From NCBI GenBank assembly GCA_033032865.1, contig JAWHQI010000520.1:310001-374000 (forward strand): DNA of 64,000 nucleotides, in the 5' to 3' direction. Source of the stretch: Dactylorhiza incarnata (taxonomy: Eukaryota; Streptophyta; Magnoliopsida; Asparagales; Orchidaceae). The position numbers and the translations under genes were made by a program. The notes below the pieces were generated by a model. It saw only the letters and a list, made by a program, of their open reading frames with translations. It ran no database searches and was not told where the DNA came from. This document shows positions 34,510-45,843 of this stretch, in pieces. Every line of letters starts with the position of its first letter. Position 1 is the stretch's first letter.

Positions 34510-35032
34510 TGGTATCAGAGCCTTAGGGCATCCGTCTCCGTTCCGCTCGGCATGTCCCCGCGCCCATCCGCTCGCGACTCCTCTCTCGTGTCGCTTCCAC
34601 TCGTCCAGCGCCCATCTCCGTCTCCTCCGTCTAGCAGTCGCAGTCCTCCGTCCAGCAGCCACAGCCGCAGTCCTCTCCCGCGCCGCTTCCTCAGCCGACC
34701 ACTTTGGATTCCTGGCATTGTCGCCTTTGACATCTCTCTATCTTGTCTATGAAACATTTATTTCCTACTATGCCATCTATATTAGTTGATAGTTTTCATT
34801 TTGATGCTTGTGAACTTGGCAAATCGTGCTTCCTTTAATCATGTTTTCTTTTTTAGGTCTACGCCGTTTAATATTATACATAGTGATGTTTACATTGACT
34901 CCCAATTCAAACACTTCTTGCTAATCATGGCATTATCCCCAGACATCTTGTGTTTACTCACCTGCCCAAAATGGGGTGTCCGAACGCAAGAATCGTCACC
35001 TTTTATAAGTTGTCCAATGTCTTCTTCTCCAA

Positions 35033-35419
35033 ATGCACCTTCCCAAGCATTATTGGGGGGATGCAATCCTCACTGTAGCTTACCTTATTAATCGTATGCC
35101 CTCACGTGTTCTAGGGTATAACACTCCCCTTAACACCCTTCGGGTTCCTCTGACAAATATGCAACCTCGTGTTTTTGGATGTGTGTGTTTTATCTATATC
35201 GAGAAAACTAAACTTGATTCTCATGCTCACAAATGTGTTTTCATAGTAGGATATTCCCCTACTCAAAAGGGTTATAAATTTTTTGACCTGATTCACAAGA
35301 AAGTTTTTGTATTCATGGATGTCACCTTTCGTGAATCTGAGAGCTATTATGGACCCTCACTTCAGGAGTTCAGGGGGCATCTCTCCTATGTTGGAACTGA
35401 GTTCCTTAACTCCCGTTGA
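35033..35419 (+). pseudogene. copia integrase C-terminal fragment
   Basis: 128 open codons: LPKHYWGDAILTVAYLINRMPS, FGCVCFIYIEKTKLD, KCVFIVGYSPTQKGYKFFD and VFMDVTFRESESYY. This is the usual copia integrase C-terminus with one inserted residue (FIVGY for FLGY). It continues in another frame as the linker to RT (35307-35795). Confidence 0.8.
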
Positions 35420-35879
35420 TTCTCTTTTTACTCTGTTACCCATTCCTCCTTTGTACCACTCCCACTCGACTCTGTCTCATATTGCTCCTGTGTCAACTCC
35501 TGCTGCTCCTATGGTGAAATCCCATGTTCCTCCCCTGCAGGTTCACTCTCGACGCCTTAAGGGAACAAACACATGGGTCCCCCTCAGAATCCTAAAGCCG
35601 ACATCTGACCCGTTGTCAGAGTCCATTGCTCTAAGGGAATGTACCTCTACACAACATCCATTATCTCGGTTTGTCTCTTATTCCTCTCTAACGGCTTCCC
35701 ATAGAGCCTTTCTCTCTTCTTTGTCTGTTATTTTCATTCTTACATCGTGGCAGGAAGCTCTTTCTAACGACAAGTGGAAGACCGCTATGCTTTAAGAAAC
35801 ATTACATAACGATATTTGCATACATAACACATCTACTCCTTTTTAGACAAATTTTCTTCCAGAGCTAGCGATATTGCTT

Positions 35880-37690
35880 TTTCTGCAGATGCAATATCTG
35901 GTCATACTGATTCGAACGGAATCACCCGCTCATGTAGCACCTTCAACTTCAGCTTCATACCTTCCGCTCCAGCCTCTTCGACCTCCTCAGCCCTTTGGTT
36001 CGCTAGTACTTGAGCTTCATCTCGATTGGCCTTCAGTTGAGTGATCTCAGACGCCCCTTCTTCAAGCGCGCGATGGCAATCCATTAGTTGTCTTTATTGG
36101 GTCGCATATTTTACGCGCTTTATGGTAAGTTACTGATGAAGCTCATCCGCATGGGCAAACTCGTCGGCATAATTCTTTTTCAAAATTTCCACCGGAGGAA
36201 GAACTTCCACTTCCTTAACTCGGAAGGCCTCTATCTTCTTGGCATTTTCATCTCCGACTCGCTAACTATCAAACAAAGGTACTTATTAATTTCATATGCA
36301 AGCAGTAGAAATAATATCAAACACAATAGTCTTACAGTAATTTGCAGACTCACCTTTAGCGCAACAACTTTGTCCCTATATTTCTTGGCTTGGCGAGATG
36401 CTTCTAGGAACTTCCGACTAAGAATATGTTTATGCTCGGAAGAAAGGAAGGCCGCCATGTGCTCTCTAAGATGATTTGGTTCATCCCGAAGGCGCCCAAA
36501 TCTTCCATGGAGGTGACTGCCATACCAATTCGTATGCAGCCATGCCTCTGTCATTTAATCTAATGGAAGGAAGTTACCCATATAACCGAACCTCTGTACC
36601 ATCTTCTGACCTCTCGAACTTAGATCTTATCTCTGAGTCTAGTATTTTTAACTTTCTCACTGCAATCTCCTCCTATTTCCCCTTCCTCAAAGGATGACCT
36701 CTCTGACCCATTTTTCCTGCTATGGTTGAAGGCTCTCTGGGTGTCGTTGGTATCCTATAACCTTGCCCCTGCTTTCGTCCTAGGATCCCCTACCAGTGCC
36801 ACCTCTCTCAAGTTTGCTCCATTTTGAAGTGGGTTCGACATCTACAACAAAAGTCTCTTACTTCTTTCCTTCCTTCTTGGCTGGCGGATTCGTTCTTTTG
36901 GACAGAAATCCTTCCACCTTGCCCTTTGAAGTCATGATATCTTCCTCCGGAAAAGTCTTCTCTGCTGCCACAGACATATGTTAAAACAAAGAAACATGTG
37001 ACATCAGGAATCTACCAGCAAAAAATGTTCATGAATCTTCCAACATTTAAATCTGAGACCAGTACACTGTCGACCACACAACGATGGAAGAAGACATCCA
37101 ATACTTGATCTATAAAAAACTTGAATCGCGCATTGCCCACAGGAGAAATGGTCATAGGTTTAAACACTTCTTCACTCCGTGCCCTCAGTTGCATCACGGT
37201 GTTAGGAGGAAACGGCTCTTGAACTCTGAAAACTGCTTCCTCCAGTCGGGTAGCTTGTTCTCCATATTTATGACTTTGAACTTATTATCCACGAAGAACA
37301 CTGTACCGTCGTCACTCCCACGACTGTTGAACAATACACAACATCTGAATGTTCCCACAGAAGGTGCAAATACAAAATAAAAGCAACCACTAGCCTTACG
37401 TTGTTCGGATGAATCTGGGCAGGCACTAGTCTGTAAACATTCAAAACCTCTACAACCTCATCCCAGAGAGGAACTCATATCCCTAGATGGAACTGATCGG
37501 CAAAGAAAATTTGACCGTCGTCAAACGTGTTGCACAACTCCTTGTCACATTCCAACATAAACTCAGAAATTTTATCGGATTCCCAAAGGCACCCCAAATC
37601 CGCTTCCCTAACAGCTGCCTCAAAAGAAGCACGGGACTGCACGAAGAGGCTAGCGCATTTTGACACCTTCGACACCATGTTTGAGTAGCG
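35880..37690 (-). pseudogene. Transposon-domain ('putative gypsy type transposon') pseudogene, copy 1
   Basis: The - strand at 37678-37475 and on to about 37380 reads QIFFADQFHLGI, VPLWDEVVEVLN, LVPAQIHPNN and VVAFILYLH. This matches the plant domain known as 'putative gypsy type transposon' (retroelement-associated). Downstream on the same strand come coiled-coil pieces: FLSSEHKHILSRKFLEASRQAKKYRDKVVALK (36430-36340) and EEGASEITQLKANRDEAQ (36060-36000). It is split into short frames with stops. A second, related copy follows at 38300-40060. Confidence 0.6.
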
Positions 37691-37699
37691 GGAAGGAGT

Positions 37700-38299
37700 T
37701 CAAACAAAAATCAAGAAGGAAGACACAATGCAAGGAAGATATATCTCCCTCGTTCCTCCTTATATCATATTTGTCTCATACCGTCCATACGATGCCTCGT
37801 TAACCCCACCAAGCCAATAGTGGATACCATATCTATCTAGAGGCGTTGGGAAGAGAGGAAAAAAACTCCTCATTATTATTTTATTTCTTTTCTCGCGGAA
37901 CCGTCTTCTCGCGATTACGATAACCCGCACAGTGCCACATATACCTGATGAATACGCAACCCACCCTTTGCATCCCTCGAGATAACATCTCAGAGTCCTA
38001 CAACTCTATTCTGCTGAAGCTCTACTTCACCGAGACGAACATCACGACCACAATATATGCGAGCAAGCAATTTTTTCTTGTAGCCGGTACAGTCATATTT
38101 TTTTCTTGTAGCCGGTATAGTTCGTCATAAGTAAGGACATTATTGCCGATATAATAACTTCTATAAGAAATGCTTAACATCATACATTAATATACACTAA
38201 CATCATACATTCACTGTTCGGGAGGCACATCAAGAAGAGACTTTGGAGAAGATACATCGACTTGGGTTTTAGGGGCAAATATGTTTGGGCACACTTGCT
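37700..38299. other. Spacer between the two transposon-domain copies
   Basis: About 600 bp. The repeat ATTTTTTTCTTGTAGCCGGTA occurs twice at about 38070-38120 (small tandem duplication). No other feature. Confidence 0.4.
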
Positions 38300-40060
38300 C
38301 TAGAGATAATGGATCAGAACGTTATCTTCGCTTCACAAGCACGTCCAACATCAACCTCATGCCTTCTATCCCATCCTCCTTAACCTCTCAGTCCGCTACG
38401 CTGCGAACTCCTTAGCTACATCTAGGCTGGTCCTCAGCTTCTCACTCGTTCTCCGCCTCTAGCTCTTAACATAGCCTGTCGTGCAACTTCACATCAAAAT
38501 TTGCTACACCGAGTTGACGCTGGAGCTCCTCGCTGTGAGCAATTTCATCTGAATATCGCTTGTACCGGCGCTCTGCTTCCGACAATAATTTAATCTTCTC
38601 CACCTGATACTCCTCCACTTCACGCTTATTCTTCTTAGCCTCCTATAAGATAAAAAAGACAAATGCATATAAGCCTTCGAATAAACATCACTTCATGTTA
38701 TAATTACTTATAACGAATTTGATGCTTACCTTCAACTATATCTCCAACACATCTGTCTTCTCCATATATTTCTTCGCTAATTGTGAGGTTTTCAGTAATT
38801 TCCGCCTCATCACATGGACGTGTTCAAAAATATGAAGACAACTTTGCAACTCTCGGCCACCAGGGCAGGAATGCACATCTCCTTTAATAGCAACATATCT
38901 AGATCATAGGCAATGGCTCCTTCCGAGATAATTGGAGGAATATTCGCAGACAACTCAATACGAGTACCATCTCCCGACGTTATGAAGATCAGCCTCCCGC
39001 TACATCCTTGGTACTGGCCTCTTTGGCCACCAGCACTACCTTCACCACCCCTTCCGTTCTAGTGGGCTTTAACACTTCGGAAGACACCATCATAAGAGGT
39101 TTCTCCCACCTGGCTATCCACCACTATTACCCTCCCTTTTCTGTTTTGTTTCACCTTTTCAGAAGTATCTAGCGGATTCATAGCTTCTGCCCTCTCTTAC
39201 TCGGAGGATTGGTTTTTCTCAAAAATTCTTCCTCCGCCTTCTCCTTAGAAATCAACATTTTCTCCATGGAAAAGTCTTTCTTGGCTTGCACATAACGAGA
39301 AGTTTTAGCTACACTACCAAATGAGGAAAAAAAGGACTAATCAAGGGATAATCCGAAAGATACTCATGGATTGTGTGATCCAGAAGACGGACACTATCCA
39401 CCAAGCCCCTATATAAAGCAACATCCAGAACCTCCATTTGGAAGAACTTCATTGCCCCTCTCATCCCTGTGGAAAGTTAGGGTGTGCGAAAAGCCGATTC
39501 ACTCATATTGGAAGGAGACCTTCGGGTATTTTAATACTAAAAGTACCTTTTACCTTGAAGAAATATGAGTTCGAATCCAACAGCTTGTTCTCCATGTTCA
39601 CCATCTTGAGATGGGAACTAACAAAATACACCGTTCCCTCATTACTGTCGCGAATTGTGAACAGATAATGAAAAAGCCGAAAATCCCACTTTGCGTGTTG
39701 ACGACGAAGGTATGTGACAAAGACACAAATCTAACCTATACTGTTCAGGTGTATCTGTGTCGGAACTATTCCAAAAGCTTCCAAAATCTCCACAATTTCG
39801 CTCCACAAGGGCAACCTCAACCCTATGTGAAATTGGTCTAAGTAGAAGATCAAACCATCATCAGTGAACGCATTGCATTTCTCCTCCTTTCTCACCAACT
39901 CCAGATAAAAAACAGTCTGGTTTTTCATACCTCTTTCTCATGTCTTGCAGATCAGCATCTGCGACTGCAGACCTAACATCTGCACATAAAGAAGCAAACA
40001 ACTACGCGCACTTTGCGACCTTAATCGCTTATACCGGGCAGTAGTGAGGTTTCCGAAACC
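38300..40060 (-). pseudogene. Transposon-domain pseudogene, copy 2
   Basis: The - strand at 39928-39731 reads EKCNAFTDDGLIFYLDQFHIGLRLPLWSEIVEILEAFGIVPTQIH, homologous to copy 1 at 37540-37390. The downstream coiled-coil-like region at 38870-38330 is also similar in arrangement, with many stops. The two copies are tandem and on one strand. No PBS or LTR is recognised around them, so the parent element type is unclear. Confidence 0.6.
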
Positions 40061-40549
40061 TAACGAACAAAATCTACTAGAGATGATAAATCAGGAGGTG
40101 AGAGAGCGAGATGGAGAGAGAGAAGGAGAGCCTGAATAGACGGTGAAGCGCGGATGGTGAGGGGATGTTCTTGAACAGATTTACAAGGGAGAGAGGAGAC
40201 GGATTCTTCGGCACCGGAACTCCATACCTCACGGGAAGTCTCAGTACCGGGCTGCAAGCCTACAATAGAGATCGAAGAATATTTTGTCTTGACTTTGGGG
40301 CGGTTGTTTAGATGGTGTTTGAGAAGGAGCCCGATCGAATTATGGTCGACTATAAATATCCCATGGTTTAATATTATGTGCCATCTAAAATGTAAATGTG
40401 CACATCTATACTATATACAAAAAAATACTTGGTGTAACCATGAAGACCATTATATAAATTTGAACCGTCCATCATCATTGCCCCTTTGAAGGGTGAATTT
40501 TATATGAAATACCAAAACTGCCCCTAAAGAAGTGAAAAATCATAACGAA
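40061..40549. other. Intron sequence, no recognisable feature
   Basis: About 490 bp with a purine-rich stretch (GAGAGAGC at 40097-40130) and no coding or transposon landmark. Confidence 0.4.
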
Positions 40550-40730
40550 GGCTCCGTTTGGCACGGTGGTGGCGGTTGTGAACATGGGGTTAAACTGTCA
40601 TTCGTTAATGCCCACCTAAGGAACTTCATCTGCTTTTATGTTCAAACGGATGAAGTTTTTTAAGTGGTCGTTAACGAACGACGGTTTAACCCATGCGTTT
40701 ACGACCGCCACCGATGTGCCATACAAAGCC
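40550..40730. mobile_element. Tourist-like MITE, TSD GAA
   Basis: Starts GGCTCCGTTTGGCACGG and ends CCATACAAAGCC, imperfect inverted repeats. The flanks are GAA at 40547-40549 and 40731-40733. The internal sequence (AACGACGGTTTAAC, ACGACCGCCACC) is shared with the MITEs at 43270, 56235 and 61423. Confidence 0.82.
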
Positions 40731-41282
40731 GAAATGGGGCTGGAGAAAATCACGCTCGAGCAAGCTTGTGGGTTAAGCTCAGGCACGCCTACAAATTAAA
40801 TAAGCATGCACATGCACCAAAGAACCCGCCGGCCCGCCCGCCCATCGGATTAAGAAATTAATAGCCCACATCACAACAATATTAGAACCCATATATACCA
40901 CTTTAAATTCACACGAAACTGCGACGTGGGGCTAATAATATATATTAATAATAAATAAAAAAGGTTCTGAATGTTGCAGGCGGGCCCACGCAGCGTGGCA
41001 GAGGGCTAAACAAATGTAATATATATAGAGAGAGATATAAATAAATTATAAAAGGAAATTAAAAGCGACCCGTTCTTCCAGAGCAATTAATACTTAAACG
41101 AATTAAAAGAAATGAAGTAGCATATTAAAACGAAAAATAATTAGAAAAGGATATTAAATATTATATAAACGCTTATATATATAAACCGAAATTAAAACTT
41201 ACATTTATTATAAAGCGAAGTTCAAATTATTTAGAAAACGAAATTCAAATTAATATAAAACAAAATTAAAATTATATAAAAA

Positions 41283-41548
41283 GAAATTCACTAAGAGTGA
41301 TAGTGCACGAGGGCCCCCGTGCCACGCGTGACAGTACCCCGGCCACAACGAGACCCGTCTCGATGGCGCTCACGCCGCTCGCAAACCCCTGAGCGCATGA
41401 CCAAATGGGGGCAACGGGCGGAGTACCACGCTCGGTGGATTCCGAGCGGCGTGAGTGTCGTTGAGTCTGGATACCATCGTGGCTGGGGTACTGTCGCGCG
41501 AGGCATGGGGGGGGGGGGGCGTGCACTGTCACTCGTATCACATTAAAA
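41283..41548. mobile_element. GC-rich fold-back element in AT-rich intron
   Basis: Two arms of about 110 bp are imperfect inverted repeats: GACAGTACCCCGGCCACAAC... on the left matches the complement of ...GGCTGGGGTACTGTCGCGCG on the right, and CGCTCACGCCGCTCG matches the complement of CGAGCGGCGTGAGTG. A run of 14 G (41506-41519) lies near the right end. The surrounding 40900-42000 is strongly AT-rich. No clear TSD or transposase. Motif GTGCCACGCGTGACAGTAC resembles the repeats at 49805-50340. Confidence 0.65.
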
Positions 41549-42929
41549 AGTTTTATTTGCAGATCAATTTTTCGTATGCACGTTAAATAACACAAATCGA
41601 TAAAACTCAAATTTTTCAAAAATTCAATGTCATGGAATCATATAGGCATGCATAAACGAGTAGATAGAGAAGTTGGAGAGGGCAGAAGGGGACGACAGGC
41701 AAAGGATGGATGGCGGTCGATGGCCATGGCAGGTGCGCTAGCAAAATTGCGAAAATGGGTGGGGGCAGGTTCGTGCTTGGTCTGCGCACATTCATGTGTT
41801 GGCAAGTGCGTATGGACGCACGATCGTGTTGTTGGTCATGTGTTTTCATATGTTGCTCTCATGCCTATATATGTCTGTCTTATTCTCGTCTAAAATCATT
41901 TCCTTAGCTCCATTACGCTTTCATAACCTCCAAATTACTCATTTTCAGCTCCTAACATGAAAAAGACGATAATGTATAAATTCTCTCTATAATCTTAAAA
42001 TACATTGAAATTCAATGTTATTTAGGGTGAAAATGAAGAAAATAAAGATCACCTATTTTATATCATCACGGTGACAATCTCTCTTTTGAACCTTTCTACC
42101 CTCCTTCCAATTCCGCTTGAAATCATGAGATTTTGACCTTTTTTGGAGTGGGAAAACGTTTGACAAGCTCCCGTGGGTGCAATGGGACCTATGGTGATCT
42201 CTAGCCATCTCCGTTGTTCTCAGCCACCATAAATGAAGCTCACCCCCGGTCTCGGACATTTTGGGGTCTTACACATGCGCCTGTATATGTGTATATGTAT
42301 ACATATATTTAATATATCTACATATAAGGCTTTCATTCATATATTGTTGATCGAATGGGCTAAAAAGGAAGAGGCTTTCATTGAGAGGATTATAGAGCAT
42401 TTCACTTTTATTCATCCTATTGTCCGGTAAATTGATTTTTATAATGCCAATTAGAAAGCCAATGCCAAAGTCAAAGCTTTAGTAATATCAAAAATATTCA
42501 TGAGTCTAGTCTTGCTTCTACAGCTTCACGAGGCCATTTCAGAAGAGCGCTCTGATAAAAAAGCGGCCTATTTAATTTATAGTTGTTTATTGTCATAAAC
42601 AAGCTTTCCGAATAAAGAAGAATGGTTATTCATAAAGTGTATGTTGATAAGGACTTTGAAAATAGCGAGGTGCCCAAATCTGTAAGCTCTTTCAAAAAGG
42701 ACCAATGTGCTGTTATGCAAAAGCATTTTGTTTTTTTATTGGAATGGTGAGCATTCTTCTATTTTATGCGTAAATGATCCAAGTGTATTCTTGAATATGT
42801 GTTTCCTTAACTAGTTTAACATTACTTATTTTATTGACTAGGCTATTTCATTTTTCACTTGTTTAGTATACTGTTTTTGTATACTTTTGTTGAGTAAACT
42901 AGTAAAGTATGGCCAAAGTTTCGCCTTCC
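41549..42929. other. Intron sequence, no recognisable feature
   Basis: About 1.4 kb of intron. The + strand 42350-42700 has short readable stretches without a recognised domain. Nothing else to report. Confidence 0.35.
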
Positions 42930-43235
42930 TCGGGTAATGAACTGTGCAAAATAAATGGTAGGGTCCTCTACCGAGACCTCCCCTCTAAGTTTACTAAATT
43001 TGAGGTTGCACCCCCTCTTACTTTTGAAATTACAAAAACCTCCTATGAAAGTGTACATTTCATAACATCCATGCACAATAAGACCTCCCTAAAAACTTAC
43101 TCCAAGAGGGTATTTTTGTGCATGGAAGTTATGAAATGTAAATTTACATGGGAGATTTTTGTAATTTCAAAAGTAAGAGGAGTGCAACCTGTAATTATGC
43201 TAACTTTCAGGGAAAGTTTTGATAATTATTCCTAA
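42930..43235. mobile_element. Long-TIR fold-back MITE, copy 1
   Basis: The two halves are inverted repeats of about 140 bp: left GAAATTACAAAAACCTCC, TTTCATAACATCCATGCAC and right GTGCATGGAAGTTATGAAAT, GGGAGATTTTTGTAATTTC. The same arms form the element at 53671-54030. Its class is unknown; there is no transposase. Confidence 0.75.
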
Positions 43236-43269
43236 ATGTTATCATAAGTTCAACTTACATAGAGATTTA

Positions 43270-43498
43270 GGCTTCGTTTGGCGCAACTTATTTGCTCCGG
43301 TGAGTTGGGTCAAAAACGCCATAATCATAGATTGTATGTTTGGCAAGACAAAGGTCATGACCGCTACCAAGAAAATAAACTAGTTTTGAGCATAAAATGC
43401 ATGAATTTTTTAGGTGAGGTCGGGCGTTCACGAACCACGGTTCATGACCACCGCGTTCACGACCGCCACCACCGCGCCAAACAAAGCCTAACGTCTTT
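43270..43498. mobile_element. Tourist-like MITE beside a KAPP exon
   Basis: Starts GGCTTCGTTTGGCGCAAC and ends with CGCGCCAAACAAAGCC. The flanks TTA (43267-43269) and TAA (43499-43501) are an imperfect 3-bp duplication. The inside shares AAAATAAACTAG and ACGACCGCCACC with the other family copies. Its right end is 103 bp from the next KAPP exon. Confidence 0.82.
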
Positions 43499-43601
43499 CG
43501 CATGCTTTATTAACTTTATTATAATCCTTTGTCACTAGGTTATCATTGTTTATGCATTGCTTGTCTACTTTCTATTCAGCAATATATACTATTTGTTGCA
43601 G

Positions 43602-43717
43602 ATATAATGGGAAGCAGGTTACCATGACGGAAGACCACAGAGTCACTAGCATTTCAGAGAGGACTCGTTTCAACCAAGCAGGAAAGCCGTTGAAGGATGG
43701 AGAAGCTCGCCTTTGTG
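43602..43717 (+). CDS. KAPP: KAPP exon (MTEDHR...LKDGEARL)
   Basis: The acceptor is TTTGTTGCAG ending at 43601 and the donor GTGATT starts at 43718. The first base completes a glycine codon, then YNGKQVTMTEDHRVTSISER, TRFNQAGKPLKDGEARLC and one base of the next glycine. TEDHR and KDGEARL are PP2C/KAPP hallmarks. Confidence 0.93.
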
Positions 43718-43933
43718 GTGATTATCGCTCTACCTTTCGCCTTCTTGTACTCTAAAAAAACACAGTATCTTCCTCCATCTCTCAACTTTTGGAGAAACCT
43801 TTTACGACCAGACTTGTCCATCGCTGCTTTTAATTTTCACGAAATATTGTTGACTCGAGCTGACCGGTTCCTTATTACCGTCTAAAATAACAAGGCATAA
43901 TCTTAGAACCTGGTTCTTCCATGATTTGCACAG

Positions 43934-44063
43934 GTTTAAACCTTGGCCGCATGCTCGGGGATAAGTTTCTGAAGGAGCAGGATGTGCGCTTCAGCGCGGA
44001 GCCTTATTTGAGCGAAATCGTTCATATTACGATGGGCAGCACGTCCTTCGGTCTAATAGCCAG
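43934..44063 (+). CDS. KAPP: KAPP exon (LGRMLGDKFLKEQD)
   Basis: The acceptor ends at 43933 (TTTGCACAG) and the donor GTGATT starts at 44064. Reads GLNLGRMLGDKFLKEQDVRF, SAEPYLSEIVHIT and STSFGLIA plus two bases of serine. LGRMLGDKF replaces the usual LxVSRAxGD of other PP2Cs, a KAPP trait, and retains the GD pair. Confidence 0.93.
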
Positions 44064-44157
44064 GTGATTCATTCTCTGCACCCTATTCGCTCCTGCCGAA
44101 AATACCTCCTAGTATGCATTTCCTAACTGATGAACATTGTATGGAAATAAATTGCAG

Positions 44158-44212
44158 TGATGGTCTGTGGGATGTGATTAGCACCAAGCAGGCTGCTCAG
44201 CTTGTCATTCAG
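44158..44212 (+). CDS. KAPP: KAPP exon (SDGLWDV)
   Basis: The acceptor ends at 44157 (AAATTGCAG) and the donor GTAGGG starts at 44213. Reads SDGLWDVISTKQAAQLVIQ, including the metal-binding aspartate of the SDG motif. The following intron (10.3 kb) contains a complete chromovirus starting only 110 bp downstream. Confidence 0.93.
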
Positions 44213-44322
44213 GTAGGGTATTCCTTCTGGTCCCTTTTTACCGTTTTGTTTTATTAAAAAAATGTTGGAATTTATGCATCAATTCCAAAACCAAAATATT
44301 ATATGCAGATATATATATACAC

Positions 44323-44770
44323 TGATACCACTTAGGTATCGGCGGACGGCAGTGGGAGCGGCAGCGAGGGAAAGGGGCGGTAGGCACGGTGTCGTCGGGC
44401 GGCAACGGGGCGTTACTGGGCGGAAGCGGGGAAAGGAGATAGGTTAGAGAGGGAGATAGAAGAGGAGAGAGAGAGAAGGAACGAAAGGAAGGGGAGCAGC
44501 CCCTCTTAGCACAAATGATCCAAAGATACCCATTAGGTTTTTAGGAAGACCTCTTATACTATGAGGCCTCCCCAATACATTACTAAAATACCCATAAACA
44601 AGATAATAAATTACTAAGCCTGCTCATCTCCAATGCCAGCGCCGGTCCTGCTGTCGCCGGTGGTACCGCCCGGCGATACCAATTCGCGTGCTGCTCCTGT
44701 GTCAACCGCTCCGCGAGCTCGCCGCGCGTACACCCGCCACGGTGGTTCTTCCTCCCGCAAGTCGGTAACA
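44323..44770 (-). repeat. 3' LTR of the chromovirus, overlapping pol
   Basis: 448 bp, homologous to 49323-49785. Codons for VTDLREEEPPWRVYARRAR and the remaining tail of pol lie within it. There is no ordinary polypurine tract directly inside it, since that position is coding (DGDI). Confidence 0.9.
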
Positions 44771-45843
44771 ATGTCGCCGTCTGGGAAATTGGCCTTGTCC
44801 TCAAGGCAGTAGTCTGGAAACTGACGGCGGAAGTCGTCGCGAATTAGCCACGTGCTCTCGGACTGGGGTCGGTGTCGCCATGCTACCCGGACTTCCTCGG
44901 GGAAGTGCGTCCCGGAGTGAGATGAGCGGCGATCGATGATGGCGGCCGGATATAGGGGTGCGGTGCTGGAATAGTCCAAGTCGGCGGGGATGTGGTCCAC
45001 GGCCGGGTGGTCGTCGATGACCCGACGAAGTTGCGATACGTGGAAGACGGGATGGATCCGGCTGTCGTCCGGTAGTCGAAGGCGGTAGGCCACCGCTCCA
45101 ATGCGGCCGATCACCTCGAAGGGGCCGAAGAAACGTGGGGCCAATTTTGGGCACGTTCGGCGAGCTACGGACAGTTGCCGGTAAGGTTGCAACTTGATGA
45201 ATACTTTCTCTCCAATTGCGAGTTGGAGGTCCCGACGTTTGCGATTCGCGAAAGATGTCATCTTGGCTTGAGCGCGCCGGAGGTGATGCTTTAAACTGTC
45301 CAAAATAGTGTCACGATCTTGCAAGTGCACCGCGAGACCGTCCACATTGCACTCGCCGGGCAGATACCGCACGATCGAAGGGGGTGGACGGCCGTAAACC
45401 ACTGCGAAGGGGGAGGTGTTGGCTGCATAGTGATAAGCTGTATTGTACGAATATTCCGCCCACGGGAGCCACTTGGCCCAAGTCCCCGGTCTTTCGCCAA
45501 TGAAGCACCGTAGGTAGGTTTCAAGGCATCGATTGAGAACTTCTGATTGCCCGTCCGTCTGCGGATGGTAGGCGGTGCTCATGCGAAGCTGAGTTCCTTG
45601 TAGACGGAATAAGGAGGTCCAAAAACTGCTCAAAAAGAGGGGGTCTCGGTCGCTCACGATGGAGCGCGGAAACCCGTGAAGGCGCACGATGCCGGAAATG
45701 AAACTGTCCGCGACCGTCTTTGCCGTGTACGGATGGCGAAGGGGAATGCAATGGCCATACTTTGAGAGACGGTCCACCACCACCAAGATACAGTCGAACC
45801 CGTCAGACCGGGGAAGTCGGGTGATGAAATCCATGGCAATGTC
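44614..45843 (-). CDS. chromovirus integrase with chromodomain-like C-terminus
   Basis: From just after an in-frame TAG (complement CTA at 45844-45846) the frame reads DIAMDFITRLP, DCILVVVDRLSKYGH (first D), SDRDPLFLSSFW (second D), YHPQTDGQSEVLNR (E), then KVFIKLQPYRQLS, RFFGPFEVIGRIG, VFHVSQLRRV and a chromodomain-like block VAWRHRPQSESTWLIRDDF...FPDYCLEDK. The final part, about 51 residues after DGDI, lies inside the 3' LTR. DDE residues are present. ATG at 45834 is internal to the polyprotein. Confidence 0.92.
   Translation of the reverse strand, partial: DIAMDFITRLPRSDGFDCILVVVDRLSKYGHCIPLRHPYTAKTVADSFISGIVRLHGFPRSIVSDRDPLFLSSFWTSLFRLQGTQLRMSTAYHPQTDGQSEVLNRCLETYLRCFIGERPGTWAKWLPWAEYSYNTAYHYAANTSPFAVVYGRPPPSIVRYLPGECNVDGLAVHLQDRDTILDSLKHHLRRAQAKMTSFANRKRRDLQLAIGEKVFIKLQPYRQLSVARRTCPKLAPRFFGPFEVIGRIGAVAYRLRLPDDSRIHPVFHVSQLRRVIDDHPAVDHIPADLDYSSTAPLYPAAIIDRRSSHSGTHFPEEVRVAWRHRPQSESTWLIRDDFRRQFPDYCLEDKANFPDGDIVTDLREEEPPWRVYARRARGAVDTGAARELVSPGGTTGDSRTGAGIGDEQA

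Larger units (their letters stand above)
34390..35795 (+). mobile_element. Ty1/copia deletion derivative, no gag
   Basis: A 120-bp 5' LTR (34390-34509, TGTTGG...GCTCA) is followed by the PBS TGGTATCAGAGCC at 34510-34522. The leader (to about 34700) then jumps directly to the pre-integrase zinc region (GIVAFD..., FHFDACELGKS) near 34710-34830. A second deletion joins FNIIHSDVY to IDSQF, removing the middle of integrase. The integrase end and linker follow (FGCVCF, YSPTQKGYKFFD, TASHRAFL...WQEALSNDKWKTAML) to about 35790. It sits inside the RNase H of the older gypsy. The 3' LTR is missing. Confidence 0.82.
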
